Source: Cyanobacteria bacterium UBA791
GTDB taxonomy: Bacteria; Cyanobacteriota; Vampirovibrionia; Gastranaerophilales; Gastranaerophilaceae
Assembly: GCA_002297005.1 (NCBI GenBank)
Contig: DBIX01000074.1
Span: 1-38,951, forward strand
DNA: 38,951 nucleotides
Direction: 5' to 3'
Part shown: in pieces, positions 9,404-18,659 of the stretch
Layout of the letters: the number at the start of each line of letters is the position of its first letter
How positions within the stretch are numbered: position 1 is the first letter of the stretch
The notes under the pieces: generated by a model
What the model was told of the DNA's origin: nothing
Seen by the model: the letters and a program-made list of their open reading frames with translations, nothing else
Database searches by the model: none
Position numbers and translations under genes: made by a program

Positions 9404-9762
9404 ATAAAGTAGCTCATAAGCCGTGTTCTGTTTTAAGGTAATCATCTGTCTAGTAATTTGATTACTCAAATTCTCGAGCGATATGTCTGAAGTTGGCGGA
9501 CAGCCATTAAAACCCTCAATCTTATCTTGCATTCGGCTTGGGGTTGCCTAGCCAATAACTCTCGTTATTACTGGTGAAGCTCTTAACTCACCGTTGCACC
9601 ATCGCCTGTGATATTGCTATCCATCGGCAGTCTACATTTCTGTGGTCCTAATCCACCGGCTCACACCGTCCGGAGTTTCTCCGGAAGCCTGTCCTTGAAT
9701 GCACGGACTTTCCTCAAAGTAAATCTTGCGACTCACCTCGCGATTACCCGACTACTTTATTG
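9404..9762 (-). ncRNA. rnpB: RNase P RNA (bacterial class A type)
   Basis: Catalytic RNA that removes the 5' leader of tRNA precursors. On the minus strand the conserved elements occur in order: P1 5' arm AAAGTAGTC, the GAGGAAAGTCCG block (CR-I), GGTGAGTTAAGAGC-like core, ACAGAA, and the 3' arm near CTTATGAGCTACTTTAT pairing back with the start. The length of about 359 nt fits. TATAAT lies just upstream on the minus strand (9765-9770), and the shared terminator follows the 3' end. Confidence 0.96.
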
Positions 9763-9799
9763 ATTATATTCTAACACAAATTGAGAGTATGGAGTAGAT

Positions 9800-9955
9800 T
9801 TATTTCCTTCTCCCAATAATGGGAGAAGGTGGGCGTAGCTCGGTTGAGGGTTTACTTTGATTTTTACAAATTTTGCTGCTTGTTGTTAATATTTCACAAA
9901 ATAAATTTACACATTAATAGTTAATTAGATTCTGAAACAAGTTCAGAATGACAAT
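9800..9955. repeat. Short palindromic dispersed repeats in an intergenic gap
   Basis: CCTTCTCCCAATAATGGGAGAAGG (about 9809-9832) is a perfect hairpin followed by a GGGCGTAGCTCGG tail. ATTCTGAAACAAGTTCAGAATGAC (about 9930-9953) is a second palindrome related to the TCCTGAACTTG..CAGGAT elements at 31460 and 33340. Between rnpB and rlmH there is nothing else I can support. Confidence 0.6.
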
Positions 9956-9997
9956 AACGGTACAACAAGACACCAACACATCACACCTACTTACACA

Positions 9998-10468
9998 TTA
10001 TTTATGATAAGTTTCATTCTTCAAAATTTTAAAAGCTCTATAAATCTGTTCCAACAAAAATAATCTTGCGTATGTATGCAAGAATGTCATTTTTGAAAAG
10101 CTTAGTTTATAGTTAGCTCTTGCCTTAACGTTTTTCCCTATACCATAAGAAGAACCAATAACAAAAGCTACTTCATTTACACCTGTATTACACAAATCAT
10201 TTATTTTAACTGCAAATTCCTCTGAACTAAGTTGTTTACCCTCAATTTCAAGTGTAATTAAGTATGTATCATTATTTATGATAGACAAAATCTTTTCACC
10301 CTCTTGGTTTAAGACATTTTCTATCAAATTCTCGTCTTTTATCTCAATAGGATTAATTTCTACGACCTCTATCGGAGTATACGGTTTAAGGCGTTTCAAA
10401 AGTTCATCCACGCCCTCTTTAATATATTTTTCTTTAATTTTTCCTAATGCTATTATTTTAATTTTCAT
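9998..10468 (-). CDS. rlmH: 23S rRNA (pseudouridine1915-N3)-methyltransferase RlmH
   Basis: A SPOUT-family enzyme that methylates pseudouridine 1915 in helix 69 of 23S rRNA. The 156-residue length matches the family. The N-terminus MKIKIIALGKIKEKYIKEGV, the central L-E-I-E-G-K-Q strand, the SAM-binding knot IGSSYGIG, LSFSKMTFLHTYARL and the C-terminal IYRAFKILKNETYHK are all diagnostic. The start overlaps the end of the upstream MscS gene by 11 nt, so the two are likely co-translated. Confidence 0.96.
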   Translation of the reverse strand: MKIKIIALGKIKEKYIKEGVDELLKRLKPYTPIEVVEINPIEIKDENLIENVLNQEGEKILSIINNDTYLITLEIEGKQLSSEEFAVKINDLCNTGVNEVAFVIGSSYGIGKNVKARANYKLSFSKMTFLHTYARLFLLEQIYRAFKILKNETYHK

Positions 10469-11279
10469 TTGTTATATACAAAGATTGCGATGGGAATGCA
10501 AAATCAATACCTTCTGCTCTATATCTTTTTAAAATTTCCATTATAATTTCTTGTCTGATACGTCTTAATGAATTTAATGCTCCAGTTGTAACATAAGCCT
10601 GCATGTGAATATCAATGGAACTTGAATTTAATTTTTCCAAATAAACAAGGTCATCATTTGTTTCAACTTCAGAATTTTCTCTCAATATCTCTTTCAAAAT
10701 CTCGATAGCTCTTTCAACTTTTTCATTTGGAGTGTCATAAGTGATTCCAATAACCTCATCAATTCTACGATTTTTAATAGCCGAAACATTAACAGTTGTT
10801 GAATTTGCAACGACATTATTTGGCATTGTAATTATTGTATTATCAAGAGTTTTAATCTTTGTTGAACGTAAGCTAATATCAACAACAGTACCCTCAACGT
10901 CACCAACTACAATGTAATCACCAAGGTCAAAAACCTTGTCATATAAAATTGCGATTGAGCCAAAAATATTCGCAATAGATTCTTTTGCAGCAAAGCTTAC
11001 AGCCATACCCATAATACCAAAACCAGCTACTAAAGATGTCATAGAATATCCGTGAGCTTGCATAACAGAGGCAATAATTACAAACAAAATTAGTGACTTT
11101 GCGACTTTACTTATTATTGGACAAAAACTCAACAATCTCGCACTATTTTCGTGACGTTTTTTTATATTCTCTCTTAGTTTTCTATCAATAAAATCAACAA
11201 CTTTCATTGATACATAAATTACAGAAATTATTAAAACTATTTCTATAAATGTTTCTATATGTTCTTTAAAAAATTCCAT
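10458..11279 (-). CDS. mscS: Small-conductance mechanosensitive channel (MscS family)
   Basis: A 273-residue inner-membrane channel releasing solutes on hypo-osmotic shock. There are three N-terminal hydrophobic segments. The pore-lining TM3 (MTSLVAGFGIMGMAVSFAAK, about residues 85-105) has the alternating Gly/Ala pattern of MscS. It is followed by the beta domain (FDLGDYIVVGDVEGTVVDI, RSTKIKTLDNTIITMPN) and an alpha/beta C-terminus. The frame is open for 57 more codons, but that extension is not hydrophobic in an MscS-like way and collides with the divergent gene at 11376. The ATG at 11279 has AAGGAA about 10 nt upstream. Confidence 0.93.
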   Translation of the reverse strand: MEFFKEHIETFIEIVLIISVIYVSMKVVDFIDRKLRENIKKRHENSARLLSFCPIISKVAKSLILFVIIASVMQAHGYSMTSLVAGFGIMGMAVSFAAKESIANIFGSIAILYDKVFDLGDYIVVGDVEGTVVDISLRSTKIKTLDNTIITMPNNVVANSTTVNVSAIKNRRIDEVIGITYDTPNEKVERAIEILKEILRENSEVETNDDLVYLEKLNSSSIDIHMQAYVTTGALNSLRRIRQEIIMEILKRYRAEGIDFAFPSQSLYITNEN

Positions 11280-11360
11280 AAAATATATATTCCTTGTGAT
11301 AATTATCCTTTTATAAATGCTAAAACAGAAATAGAGGAGTGTCAAATAATCGTTACTTCG

Positions 11361-11369
11361 TGTTAAAAT
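11361..11369 (+). promoter_or_regulatory. Extended -10 promoter, possible leaderless start
   Basis: TGTTAAAAT is an extended -10 element placed so that the expected transcription start is the A of the ATG at 11376. No Shine-Dalgarno is present. Confidence 0.5.
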
Positions 11370-11375
11370 TACTTT

Positions 11376-11930
11376 ATGGATATATTTTTTGTAGATATTA
11401 GCAAGCTTTTTATAGATAACAAACCAAAATTTAACAAAATCCAGCACCAAGTTGGACGAACAATGTTGAATTATCTACTAAAAAACAAATACAATATTGA
11501 ACCAAATATCTTAGAAAAAGATGGCAAACCATATCTTGAAAATAACCCTATATACTTTAACATAAGCCATTCTAATAAACTCGTAGGTATTGCCTTTGAT
11601 AAAAACAAAATAGGACTAGACATAGAATTTATAAAACCTAGAAACTATAAAGCTATTTTGAAACATTTTAATATTAATGAAGAAGTTTCAGAAAAAGAAT
11701 TTTTTCAAATGTGGACAGTATATGAAGCAGAATATAAATCTGGAATACAGGATAAACTTTTAAGCTTTGAATATGAAAATTATATGTTTTCTGTTTCTTA
11801 TGAAAAAATTTCTGAAATAAATATTTATAAAATTGATATTAAAGACAATACAGATTTAGAAAAAAATACTTTTAAAATTTTAAAAATAGATAAAGTAAAA
11901 GAATTAAAACCGATAAAAACTAAACTATAA
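11376..11930 (+). CDS. 4'-phosphopantetheinyl transferase (Sfp/AcpT-like)
   Basis: Transfers phosphopantetheine from CoA to a serine of acyl- or peptidyl-carrier proteins. Key family motifs are visible: YFNISHSNKLVGIAF (about residues 59-73), GLDIEFI with the metal-binding Asp/Glu (about 80-86), and FFQMWTVYEAEYK (about 109-121), corresponding to the W-x-x-K-E-A-x-x-K helix. The usual first lysine of the last motif is Tyr here. At 184 residues it is shorter than Sfp (about 224), lacking much of the C-terminus. No polyketide or fatty-acid cluster is adjacent, so the substrate is unknown. The ATG lies 6 nt after an extended -10 and no ribosome binding site is seen. Confidence 0.85.
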   Translation: MDIFFVDISKLFIDNKPKFNKIQHQVGRTMLNYLLKNKYNIEPNILEKDGKPYLENNPIYFNISHSNKLVGIAFDKNKIGLDIEFIKPRNYKAILKHFNINEEVSEKEFFQMWTVYEAEYKSGIQDKLLSFEYENYMFSVSYEKISEINIYKIDIKDNTDLEKNTFKILKIDKVKELKPIKTKL

Positions 11931-11967
11931 AAATATGGCGAAACATTTTATGTTTCGCCATATTTTT
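11929..11967. terminator. Bidirectional intrinsic terminator
   Basis: AATATGGCGAAACA and its complement form a perfect stem with a TTTTA loop, flanked by A and T runs. It sits between the convergent phosphopantetheinyl transferase (+) and the HExxH protein (-). Confidence 0.85.
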
Positions 11968-11974
11968 AATTATT

Positions 11975-12008
11975 CTTGGATTGCTACGCTTTTGCTTGCA
12001 ACGACATC
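11975..12008. repeat. Degenerate GGATTGC..GCAA dispersed repeat
   Basis: TTGGATTGCTACGCTTTTGC followed by TTGCAACGACATC resembles a decayed copy of the GGATTGCTTCGTC..CGCAATGAC elements at 29326, 31558, 33300 and 33404. Confidence 0.45.
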
Positions 12009-12018
12009 TCAAACTAGC

Positions 12019-13683
12019 TTACGCTTTATCTTTTGTTTGAGTTAATTTTTCACTCAAGTATGCAATTGTTTTTGGGAAGTGTTGTTGCAAGTATTGAGTT
12101 CTAATACCGATAACATCAACTGATTGGTATGTATTCAACAATGCATTTGTTTCTGCAATTGTTTCTTCTCTACCTCTTTCTGGTTGACCTTCAACAGCTT
12201 CTTCTTCAATAAAGTATGCAATATGATCTCTTTCATTTGTTGGGAATTCTTTCAAGAAATTTTTTCTTTCTTCTGCATAAGTTTTCTTGAAAGTTTCATC
12301 TTCGTGAAGAGTATCTAAAAGTTTGCAATCAATTGCTTGACCTTGTTTATTAACTGTAAGTTCAGCTGGTTTACCAGTCATATCTGTAGCGTGACCTAAT
12401 TCGTGTAAGAATACAAATGGATCATCTGATACATTCAAGATACTGAATGAATATACGTTATCCATAACTGTATTACCATCTTTATCAGTTTTATATTGTG
12501 CTGGTTTATCACCAACTTCGTAGAATGTAGGCATTTGATATGATTCTAATTTATCTTTAATGTCTTCAATTTGAACAGTTGTGTTAGCCAAGTTCAACAA
12601 TTCATCACCTGGGATTTTTTTCAACATATTAACGATTTTTTGTTCACTTGCATCAACTTTTGCAGGATTTTTTCTGTCTTTTGGATTTTTAGGAACAACA
12701 AAACCTTTGATTGGAACTTGGAAACCATCCATTTTTTGTTCATCTACAACTGTAATTGTATTTTCTTTTTTATCATATTGAATTAAATATGATTTATCAT
12801 TTCTTGATGATCTGAAAGTATTTTCATCTAAAACTTCAAAAGATTGAGATTGGTTCATTAACACTTTACCATCAGGAGAAGTGATTTTATAATCAATAAT
12901 TCTGTTACCCATTGGGTCATCTTCATATCTGAATTGAGTTCTTGTCATATCAGTAGAACGTAAATCTTTTTCAATTAAAGTATGTCCTGTTTTCTTATCA
13001 ACAGTTGCTTTTGAAAGTTGTCTTGTTTTACCATTTGGGAATTCATATTTAACATTGAACATTCCTGGTACGTCAGATTTTTCATAAGTTTCTTTTCTTA
13101 TTAATCTATTTTGTTTATCACGTTTGATTTTGATTGCACTTTCCATTACTGGATAGCCTACTTCGTCAAAACCAAATTTAGTTTCATTGAAAGTATTTGT
13201 TCTAAAATCCTCTGTCATAACAGTTTTAGAAACCCACTTTCTGCCTTTAGCTTCAAGTTTTGTACTTTCTTGAGCTAAAACATTCAAATCTTTATCTAAC
13301 AATTTTAAGTTAGAACCTTTATTACCATGAACAGCTTTCATAGTGTAGTTATTGGCTTTATCATAAGCACATCTTCTTAATTGAATTTTATCTAATGGAC
13401 TTTGAGTCATTTCTTTAGCCATTGCAATAACTTTTTCTGAATCTAAATTATCTTCAGCCATAATAGTTGCACTCTGTTTATCCAATTTCATTGGAGTCAT
13501 TTTATTGTACATGCTAGCTAATTTATCAATAACTTTATCTTTTACTTGTGGTTTAACTTCTGCTTTTGTTGTACGTTCAAAAGTATCAGGTTTTGCAGGA
13601 GGTAAATATGGCTTTCTAGCCGTATTTTTACTATCTTCTACTTTACCAGCAAAGTTTATTCCTGAAAGTTTTTGAATTGCCAT
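12019..13683 (-). CDS. Putative zinc metallopeptidase-like protein (HExxH)
   Basis: A 554-residue protein with no signal peptide. The N-terminus (MAIQKLSGINFAGK.., residues 1-60) is Pro/Lys-rich and looks disordered. The middle consists of many short antiparallel beta-type repeats resembling wrapped or YD-like strands. The C-terminal part has FVFLHELGHATD with a textbook HExxH (H427, E428, H431) and, about 75 residues on, REETIAETNALL, whose glutamates near residue 505 could supply the third zinc ligand. Protease activity is inferred only from this motif. The family is not recognised. It stands alone between terminators. Confidence 0.8.
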   Translation of the reverse strand: MAIQKLSGINFAGKVEDSKNTARKPYLPPAKPDTFERTTKAEVKPQVKDKVIDKLASMYNKMTPMKLDKQSATIMAEDNLDSEKVIAMAKEMTQSPLDKIQLRRCAYDKANNYTMKAVHGNKGSNLKLLDKDLNVLAQESTKLEAKGRKWVSKTVMTEDFRTNTFNETKFGFDEVGYPVMESAIKIKRDKQNRLIRKETYEKSDVPGMFNVKYEFPNGKTRQLSKATVDKKTGHTLIEKDLRSTDMTRTQFRYEDDPMGNRIIDYKITSPDGKVLMNQSQSFEVLDENTFRSSRNDKSYLIQYDKKENTITVVDEQKMDGFQVPIKGFVVPKNPKDRKNPAKVDASEQKIVNMLKKIPGDELLNLANTTVQIEDIKDKLESYQMPTFYEVGDKPAQYKTDKDGNTVMDNVYSFSILNVSDDPFVFLHELGHATDMTGKPAELTVNKQGQAIDCKLLDTLHEDETFKKTYAEERKNFLKEFPTNERDHIAYFIEEEAVEGQPERGREETIAETNALLNTYQSVDVIGIRTQYLQQHFPKTIAYLSEKLTQTKDKA

Positions 13684-13793
13684 TTTTCTACCTCACAAAT
13701 GTATATTTCTAATAATTTACTACTACGCCGATAATTATTAAACACCCCTGAAAAAAATAATTGCTACTTTTACACTTAATTTTTACAAAATTT

Positions 13794-15554
13794 TTACATA
13801 AATTCACAAATAACCATCTCACAATGGCTACAATCATGGATTAAGGAGTACTTTTTACCTGTTTCATCCACTAAAATCAATCGTTTTGGAGATTTACATC
13901 TATTAAAAGCTCGATATAGACAATGTTTCGTACGCATTAGCTCTAAATTTTTAACCTTGTGATTTGATTCAAATGATGGTTCTGTAATTTCACAACCACA
14001 ATCCTTATAAAATTCTCTTGCAAGTTCATTATGAACATTTGCCTTGTAATCCATTGATTTTAAAGGATATTGAGCATGCTTTAATTTCTTTTGAGCATGA
14101 CATTTATAATTTTTCAAACGCTCTTCCATAAGTTTTTTCAATATTTCACGACGAAGAGTATTTATTTCTGAAACTCTTAAAAATGGCAAATATCCAAGAA
14201 CAGAAACTTCTTCAACTCTAAAATCAGAGTCGCCTGATTTTTTTAGCTGTTCAATAAAAGTTTCTTTCATTTTTTCAGGATTATTTGGAGTTTCTATTTG
14301 AGGAATATCCAAAGTTACAAAATTATAATCCTCGTCTTTTGCAGTTAAAATATTGTTTTCGTAAATCATTTCAACTCTAATTCTGCGTTTAGTTTTAGAG
14401 TTTTTAAGTTGTTTTTCAAATTGAATATCTTGGTTTCGATAAAAATCTAAACCAACCTTTAAAGCCTTTGTACCTTTTAGATAAACCCTATTGTTTTCGA
14501 CTCTATTTACCAAAGCTCCATTCATTTCACCATTTACAAAGAAACAAATTCCATCACCATTATTTAAGGCTTTTCCTTTGTATTCAAAATATGTATCTGA
14601 AACCTTTGTAATTTTACCGATATATTCACCCAAAGATTTTGGAGAATTAAAATTGAACATATCTCTATTTTCATCAAGACAGTACGTTGTAAAACCTCTA
14701 TTAAAAGATTTATTTACATCTGGAGTAAAATCATATTCAATAACACCAGAAGATGTCTTATCAGCGTATTTATCAATTAATTGTCGATAATATGCAGTAA
14801 CATTTTTTATATAATTTTCGTCTTTTAATCTACCCTCGATTTTAAAAGACAAAACTCCTGCATCAATTAAATCTTTGATATATGGAGAAGCATTAAAATC
14901 TTTTAAACACAAAAGGTGTTTATCTTTTGCCAAAATTTTCCCATCTTCGTCCATCAAAGTATATTTTTTACGACATGGTTGAGCACAACAACCACGGTTG
15001 GCACTTCTACTACCAATGTATTCACTCAAATAACATTGACCACTATAACTTACGCACAAAGCACCATGGATAAATGTTTCTATTTCAACGTTTGTATTTT
15101 TACAAATATTTTCTATATCTTTTAAAGATGTTTCACGTGCAAGAATAACTCTTTCTAAACCAACATCTTCAAAGAATTTTACCTTTTCAAGAGTTCTATT
15201 ATCGCATTGAGTACTAGCATGCAAAGGTATTGGTGGTAAATCCAATTTCAAAATGCCCATATCTTGAACAATAATTGCATCTACACCAATTTTATACAAA
15301 TTTTCTATCAATTCTTTTGCTTTTAAAAGTTCTTTGTCATCAAGAATTGTATTAACAGTACAAAAAACCTTGACGTAAAACTTGTGAGCATAATCTACAA
15401 GTTGTTTAATATCGTCAAGGTTATTAGTAGCATTTTGTCTTGCACCAAATGAATTAGCACCAATGTAAACGGCGTCAGCACCGTAATTGATTGCTGACAC
15501 CGCACATTCTAAGTTTTTCGCTGGAGCTAAAAGCTCAACTTTCTTATTTTTCAT
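13794..15554 (-). CDS. U32 family peptidase-like RNA hydroxylation protein
   Basis: A 586-residue member of the U32 family. Characterised members (RlhA, TrhO/P-type) act in RNA hydroxylation rather than proteolysis. The N-terminal TIM-barrel half begins VELLAPAKNLECAVSAINYGADAVYIG and includes the U32 signature region with clustered cysteines (CVSYSGQCYLS..., RGCCAQPCRKKY, about residues 168-200), expected to bind an iron-sulfur cluster. The C-terminal half resembles the extra domains of RlhA-like proteins. Whether rRNA or tRNA is the substrate cannot be told from sequence. Its ATG lies inside the last codons of pgk (11-nt overlap), so it is co-translated with pgk. Confidence 0.88.
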   Translation of the reverse strand: MKNKKVELLAPAKNLECAVSAINYGADAVYIGANSFGARQNATNNLDDIKQLVDYAHKFYVKVFCTVNTILDDKELLKAKELIENLYKIGVDAIIVQDMGILKLDLPPIPLHASTQCDNRTLEKVKFFEDVGLERVILARETSLKDIENICKNTNVEIETFIHGALCVSYSGQCYLSEYIGSRSANRGCCAQPCRKKYTLMDEDGKILAKDKHLLCLKDFNASPYIKDLIDAGVLSFKIEGRLKDENYIKNVTAYYRQLIDKYADKTSSGVIEYDFTPDVNKSFNRGFTTYCLDENRDMFNFNSPKSLGEYIGKITKVSDTYFEYKGKALNNGDGICFFVNGEMNGALVNRVENNRVYLKGTKALKVGLDFYRNQDIQFEKQLKNSKTKRRIRVEMIYENNILTAKDEDYNFVTLDIPQIETPNNPEKMKETFIEQLKKSGDSDFRVEEVSVLGYLPFLRVSEINTLRREILKKLMEERLKNYKCHAQKKLKHAQYPLKSMDYKANVHNELAREFYKDCGCEITEPSFESNHKVKNLELMRTKHCLYRAFNRCKSPKRLILVDETGKKYSLIHDCSHCEMVICEFM

Positions 15555-16758
15555 CTAAAGCTGCAACACCTGGTAATACTTTACCTTCGATAAATTCTAA
15601 TGAAGCACCACCACCTGTTGATACGTGAGTGAAGTCTTCAGCTTTGAAAAATTTCTTAGCAGCTGAAACAGAGTCACCACCACCAATAACTGATGTAGCA
15701 CCATTTTTAGTTGCTTCTACGATAGCTTGAAGAATAGCTTTTGTACCGTTTGAGAAAGCAGGTGTTTCGAAAGCACCTACTGGACCATTCATAAGAATTG
15801 TTTTTGAAGATTTTACAACTTCTTCAAAAGCTTTTTGTGATTCAGGACCAGCATCAACACCTTCAAAACCATCTGGAATATCATTGATAGCAACAACTTT
15901 GTTTGTACCGTTACCTGAGAAATCATCAGTAACTAAAACATCAGTAGCCATTACTAATTTAACGCCTTTGTCTTGAGCTTTCTTTTCGATAGCTTTTGCA
16001 ACTTCTAATTGGTCGTCTTCGCAAATTGAATTACCAATTTTACCGCCGTTAGCTTTTACGAATGTATAAGCCATACCACCACCAATAATCATGTTATCAA
16101 CTTTGTCTAATAAATTTTCTAAAACACCGATTTTAGAAGAAACTTTAGCACCACCAACAACAGCTGTGAATGGTCTTGTTGGGTTATCTAAAGCTTGAGA
16201 TAAGCATCTAATTTCTTTTTCCATTAACAAGCCTGAAACTGCTGGTTTTAGGATTTTAGCTAATTTAGCAGTTGAAGTGTGGTTTCTGTGAGCTGCACCG
16301 AATGCATCGTTTACATAGAAGTCACCAAGTTTTGCTAATTCTTCAGCAAATGTCATATCATCATCTTTAGCTTCTTCAGCTTTGTAGTAACGGATATTTT
16401 GTAATAAAGCAACTTGACCATCTTTCAAGTTTTCTAATTCTTTATCAGCACCTTCACCAACTGGTGATTTAACAAATAATACGTCTTCGCCTAAAACTTT
16501 TGACATATATTTTGCAACTGGTTCTAATGATAAATCTTCTAAAGTTTGACCTTCTTTAAGTTTTTGTGGTCTACCTAAGTGTGCCATTAAAATAATTTTT
16601 GCACCTTTATCTTTTAAGAAATTTACTGTAGGTAAAATAGCTTGAATTCTTGTATCATCTGTAACATTTTTGTCTTTGTCTAATGGTACATTAATATCTA
16701 CACGAACTAATGCTCTTTTGCCTTTTACGTCGCCTAAGTCTTTGATTGATTTTTTCAT
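15544..16758 (-). CDS. pgk: Phosphoglycerate kinase
   Basis: Transfers phosphate between 1,3-bisphosphoglycerate and ADP in glycolysis. 404 residues, normal length. Signatures: ALVRVDINVPLD near residue 16, the substrate-binding MAHLGRP (about 60-66), the hinge PFTAVVGGAKVSSKIGVL, and the nucleotide-binding IGGGDSVSAAKKF / STGGGASLEFIEG at the C-terminus. AAGGAGATTAATT precedes the ATG. It is the first gene of a two-gene operon with the U32 protein. Confidence 0.98.
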   Translation of the reverse strand: MKKSIKDLGDVKGKRALVRVDINVPLDKDKNVTDDTRIQAILPTVNFLKDKGAKIILMAHLGRPQKLKEGQTLEDLSLEPVAKYMSKVLGEDVLFVKSPVGEGADKELENLKDGQVALLQNIRYYKAEEAKDDDMTFAEELAKLGDFYVNDAFGAAHRNHTSTAKLAKILKPAVSGLLMEKEIRCLSQALDNPTRPFTAVVGGAKVSSKIGVLENLLDKVDNMIIGGGMAYTFVKANGGKIGNSICEDDQLEVAKAIEKKAQDKGVKLVMATDVLVTDDFSGNGTNKVVAINDIPDGFEGVDAGPESQKAFEEVVKSSKTILMNGPVGAFETPAFSNGTKAILQAIVEATKNGATSVIGGGDSVSAAKKFFKAEDFTHVSTGGGASLEFIEGKVLPGVAALDEK

Positions 16759-16899
16759 AATTAATCTCCTTCTCTATCAACTAACTTTAGTTTATACCAA
16801 AAAATTTTTATAATAAAGTATTAAAATTTTTTCACAATATTAGTTTTTTTAAAATTTTTAAAGTAAAATTAAATAAGAAATATAAATCTTGAGGAATAT

Positions 16900-17730
16900 A
16901 TGGAAGACTTTTTTACTAGCTATAATTTTTATTCCAGCGGTCAAAACATGGAATTAATCACAAGTATAGTCGATACACTAAAGAAAATATTAGAAGAAGA
17001 TAAAAAAGAAGCACAACCTTTATTTTTAAGAATAACAGACAACTTTATCTTAAATATTGCAAGAAAAGTTGTTGAAGAAAAGAAAAGAACATTCTTAATT
17101 GGCATTACAGGCGAAAGTGCTTCAGGTAAAACTGTTTTTGTAGATAATACAACAAAAGCATGCCTTGAAAATGCACATGACGATATTTTCACAGTAATTA
17201 CTCAAGATGATTATTACAAAGATACTTCAAAAGAATTGAAAGAAGCTGGAAGTTACGAGGAATTGTTCAAAACAGGTTTCAGCTTTGATACACCAGATAT
17301 TATTAACTTAGAATTAATGAGAGAACATCTTGTAGCACTAAAAGAGGGAAAAGAAGTTCGTTCTCCTCGCTACAACTTTGTAACTTGTGAATCTACCCCT
17401 GATGGAGAATTGAAAAAACCTGCAAAAATCATTTTAAATGAAGGTTTATATGTTCTTCACGAAAAAGTTAGAGATATTATTGACGTTAAAGTTTATGTAT
17501 TCACACCACTTAGCGTATTAAAAGATAGATGGTACAAACGTGCTGCATCTAGAGGTAAAACAGGTGAAGCCGCTGATTTACAATTTAAGGACGTAAATAC
17601 AACTGCTCAAAAATTCATTAGACCAACTTACCAAATCGCTGATGTTATCATTAATGGTTTAGTTAGCCAAGAATACATCCAAGATATTACTCAAAAAATG
17701 TTTAAATCTATTCGTGATTTATTAGTTTAA
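16900..17730 (+). CDS. Uridine kinase-like P-loop kinase (PRK/URK family)
   Basis: 276 residues. An N-terminal helical extension of about 65 residues precedes a P-loop kinase domain with GITGESASGKT (about residues 68-78), ITQDDYYKD (about 102-110, matching the uridine kinase substrate loop) and an FDTPD motif (about 128-132). Probable role: phosphorylation of uridine or cytidine in pyrimidine salvage, though phosphoribulokinase-like relatives cannot be excluded. GAGG precedes the ATG. The 3' end overlaps the convergent glycosyltransferase by 23 nt. Confidence 0.8.
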   Translation: MEDFFTSYNFYSSGQNMELITSIVDTLKKILEEDKKEAQPLFLRITDNFILNIARKVVEEKKRTFLIGITGESASGKTVFVDNTTKACLENAHDDIFTVITQDDYYKDTSKELKEAGSYEELFKTGFSFDTPDIINLELMREHLVALKEGKEVRSPRYNFVTCESTPDGELKKPAKIILNEGLYVLHEKVRDIIDVKVYVFTPLSVLKDRWYKRAASRGKTGEAADLQFKDVNTTAQKFIRPTYQIADVIINGLVSQEYIQDITQKMFKSIRDLLV

Positions 17731-18637
17731 GCATTTTTTCTACACAAACTTTTGATGAGTGATTTTTTACAATAATTTCACGACAAGCTTTTGTTATTTT
17801 TGAATTATCACGAGATAAGTAATATTTTATTGTTTCAATTAAGTTTTCTATTGTCGTATATGTCGGTACAAGATTATCAAACAAGGATAAATCTTCTCTT
17901 TCATCGCTTAGAACAAGTGTTTCACAAGCTAGGGCTTGAAATGTTCTATAATTCAAAGAGGTTTCACCTTGAGAGTTAAAATTAACAACAATCTTTGATT
18001 TATTTAAAGCAAGACTCATATCTTTTTCATTATCTATAAAACCCTGATAACATTTTTCTAGCAAAGGTCTTTCCTCTATAGAGGTTCTATCTAAAGCATC
18101 TTGATAATGTTTTTCTATTGCATGCCAAGCAAATTTTACATTAGGAAGAGATTTTAAAAGTTTTAAGAAAGAATTTAGTCTAAAATCGGTATCAAGTCTT
18201 CCTGCAAAATTTACATCAAATTCTTTTTCTAGATTTAAATTCTTATAAATATCTGTATTTACAAAATGGGGCATGTAAAAAATATTTTTATAATCAGTCT
18301 TGTCTAGTAAGGCTTTATCCCAATAAAAGGAATAATTTCCATCTTTATACAGTTCATTTCTGTATAAATCATAACCACTTCCAGCAGTAGGTTCTTCTAT
18401 AACATCAGAAAAATAATTGATAGTTTTCAAGTTCAAATTATTTTCCACATTGGTTTTAATAGCTGAAAAACCATATCCTACTATATAATCAAAATCACCT
18501 TGAGGTATGGCATCATTTTTCAAAACATCAACTATTTTAACATCATGACCATTTTGAATAAAACCATCAAAAATACTCGAAATAGTTAACCTACCGCCTA
18601 TGCTATGAGGTAATATTCCGAGTATTTTTAAATTCAT
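17708..18637 (-). CDS. Glycosyltransferase, CgeB / GT1-like
   Basis: 309 residues, cytoplasmic. The N-terminal half has a Rossmann-like start (MNLKILGILPHSIGGRLTIS) and the motif MPHFVNTDIYKNL. The C-terminal half has NYRTFQALACETLVLSDER, the glutamate-containing nucleotide-sugar loop of CgeB-type GT-B transferases. Donor and acceptor are unknown. It follows purine nucleoside phosphorylase by 22 nt on the same strand and overlaps the uridine-kinase-like gene tail to tail. Confidence 0.8.
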   Translation of the reverse strand: MNLKILGILPHSIGGRLTISSIFDGFIQNGHDVKIVDVLKNDAIPQGDFDYIVGYGFSAIKTNVENNLNLKTINYFSDVIEEPTAGSGYDLYRNELYKDGNYSFYWDKALLDKTDYKNIFYMPHFVNTDIYKNLNLEKEFDVNFAGRLDTDFRLNSFLKLLKSLPNVKFAWHAIEKHYQDALDRTSIEERPLLEKCYQGFIDNEKDMSLALNKSKIVVNFNSQGETSLNYRTFQALACETLVLSDEREDLSLFDNLVPTYTTIENLIETIKYYLSRDNSKITKACREIIVKNHSSKVCVEKMLKLINHE

Positions 18638-18659
18638 TATATGTTTAAACCTTTATAAA

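Noticed and set aside
9809..9860. tRNA-like GGGCGTAGCTCGGTTG sequence
   Set aside because: Looks like the D-arm of a tRNA, but no anticodon or T arm follows. It belongs to a dispersed palindromic repeat.
11280..11450. N-terminal extension of the MscS gene
   Set aside because: Crosses the divergent promoter and start of the phosphopantetheinyl transferase. The internal ATG at 11279 has an RBS and gives a normal MscS length.
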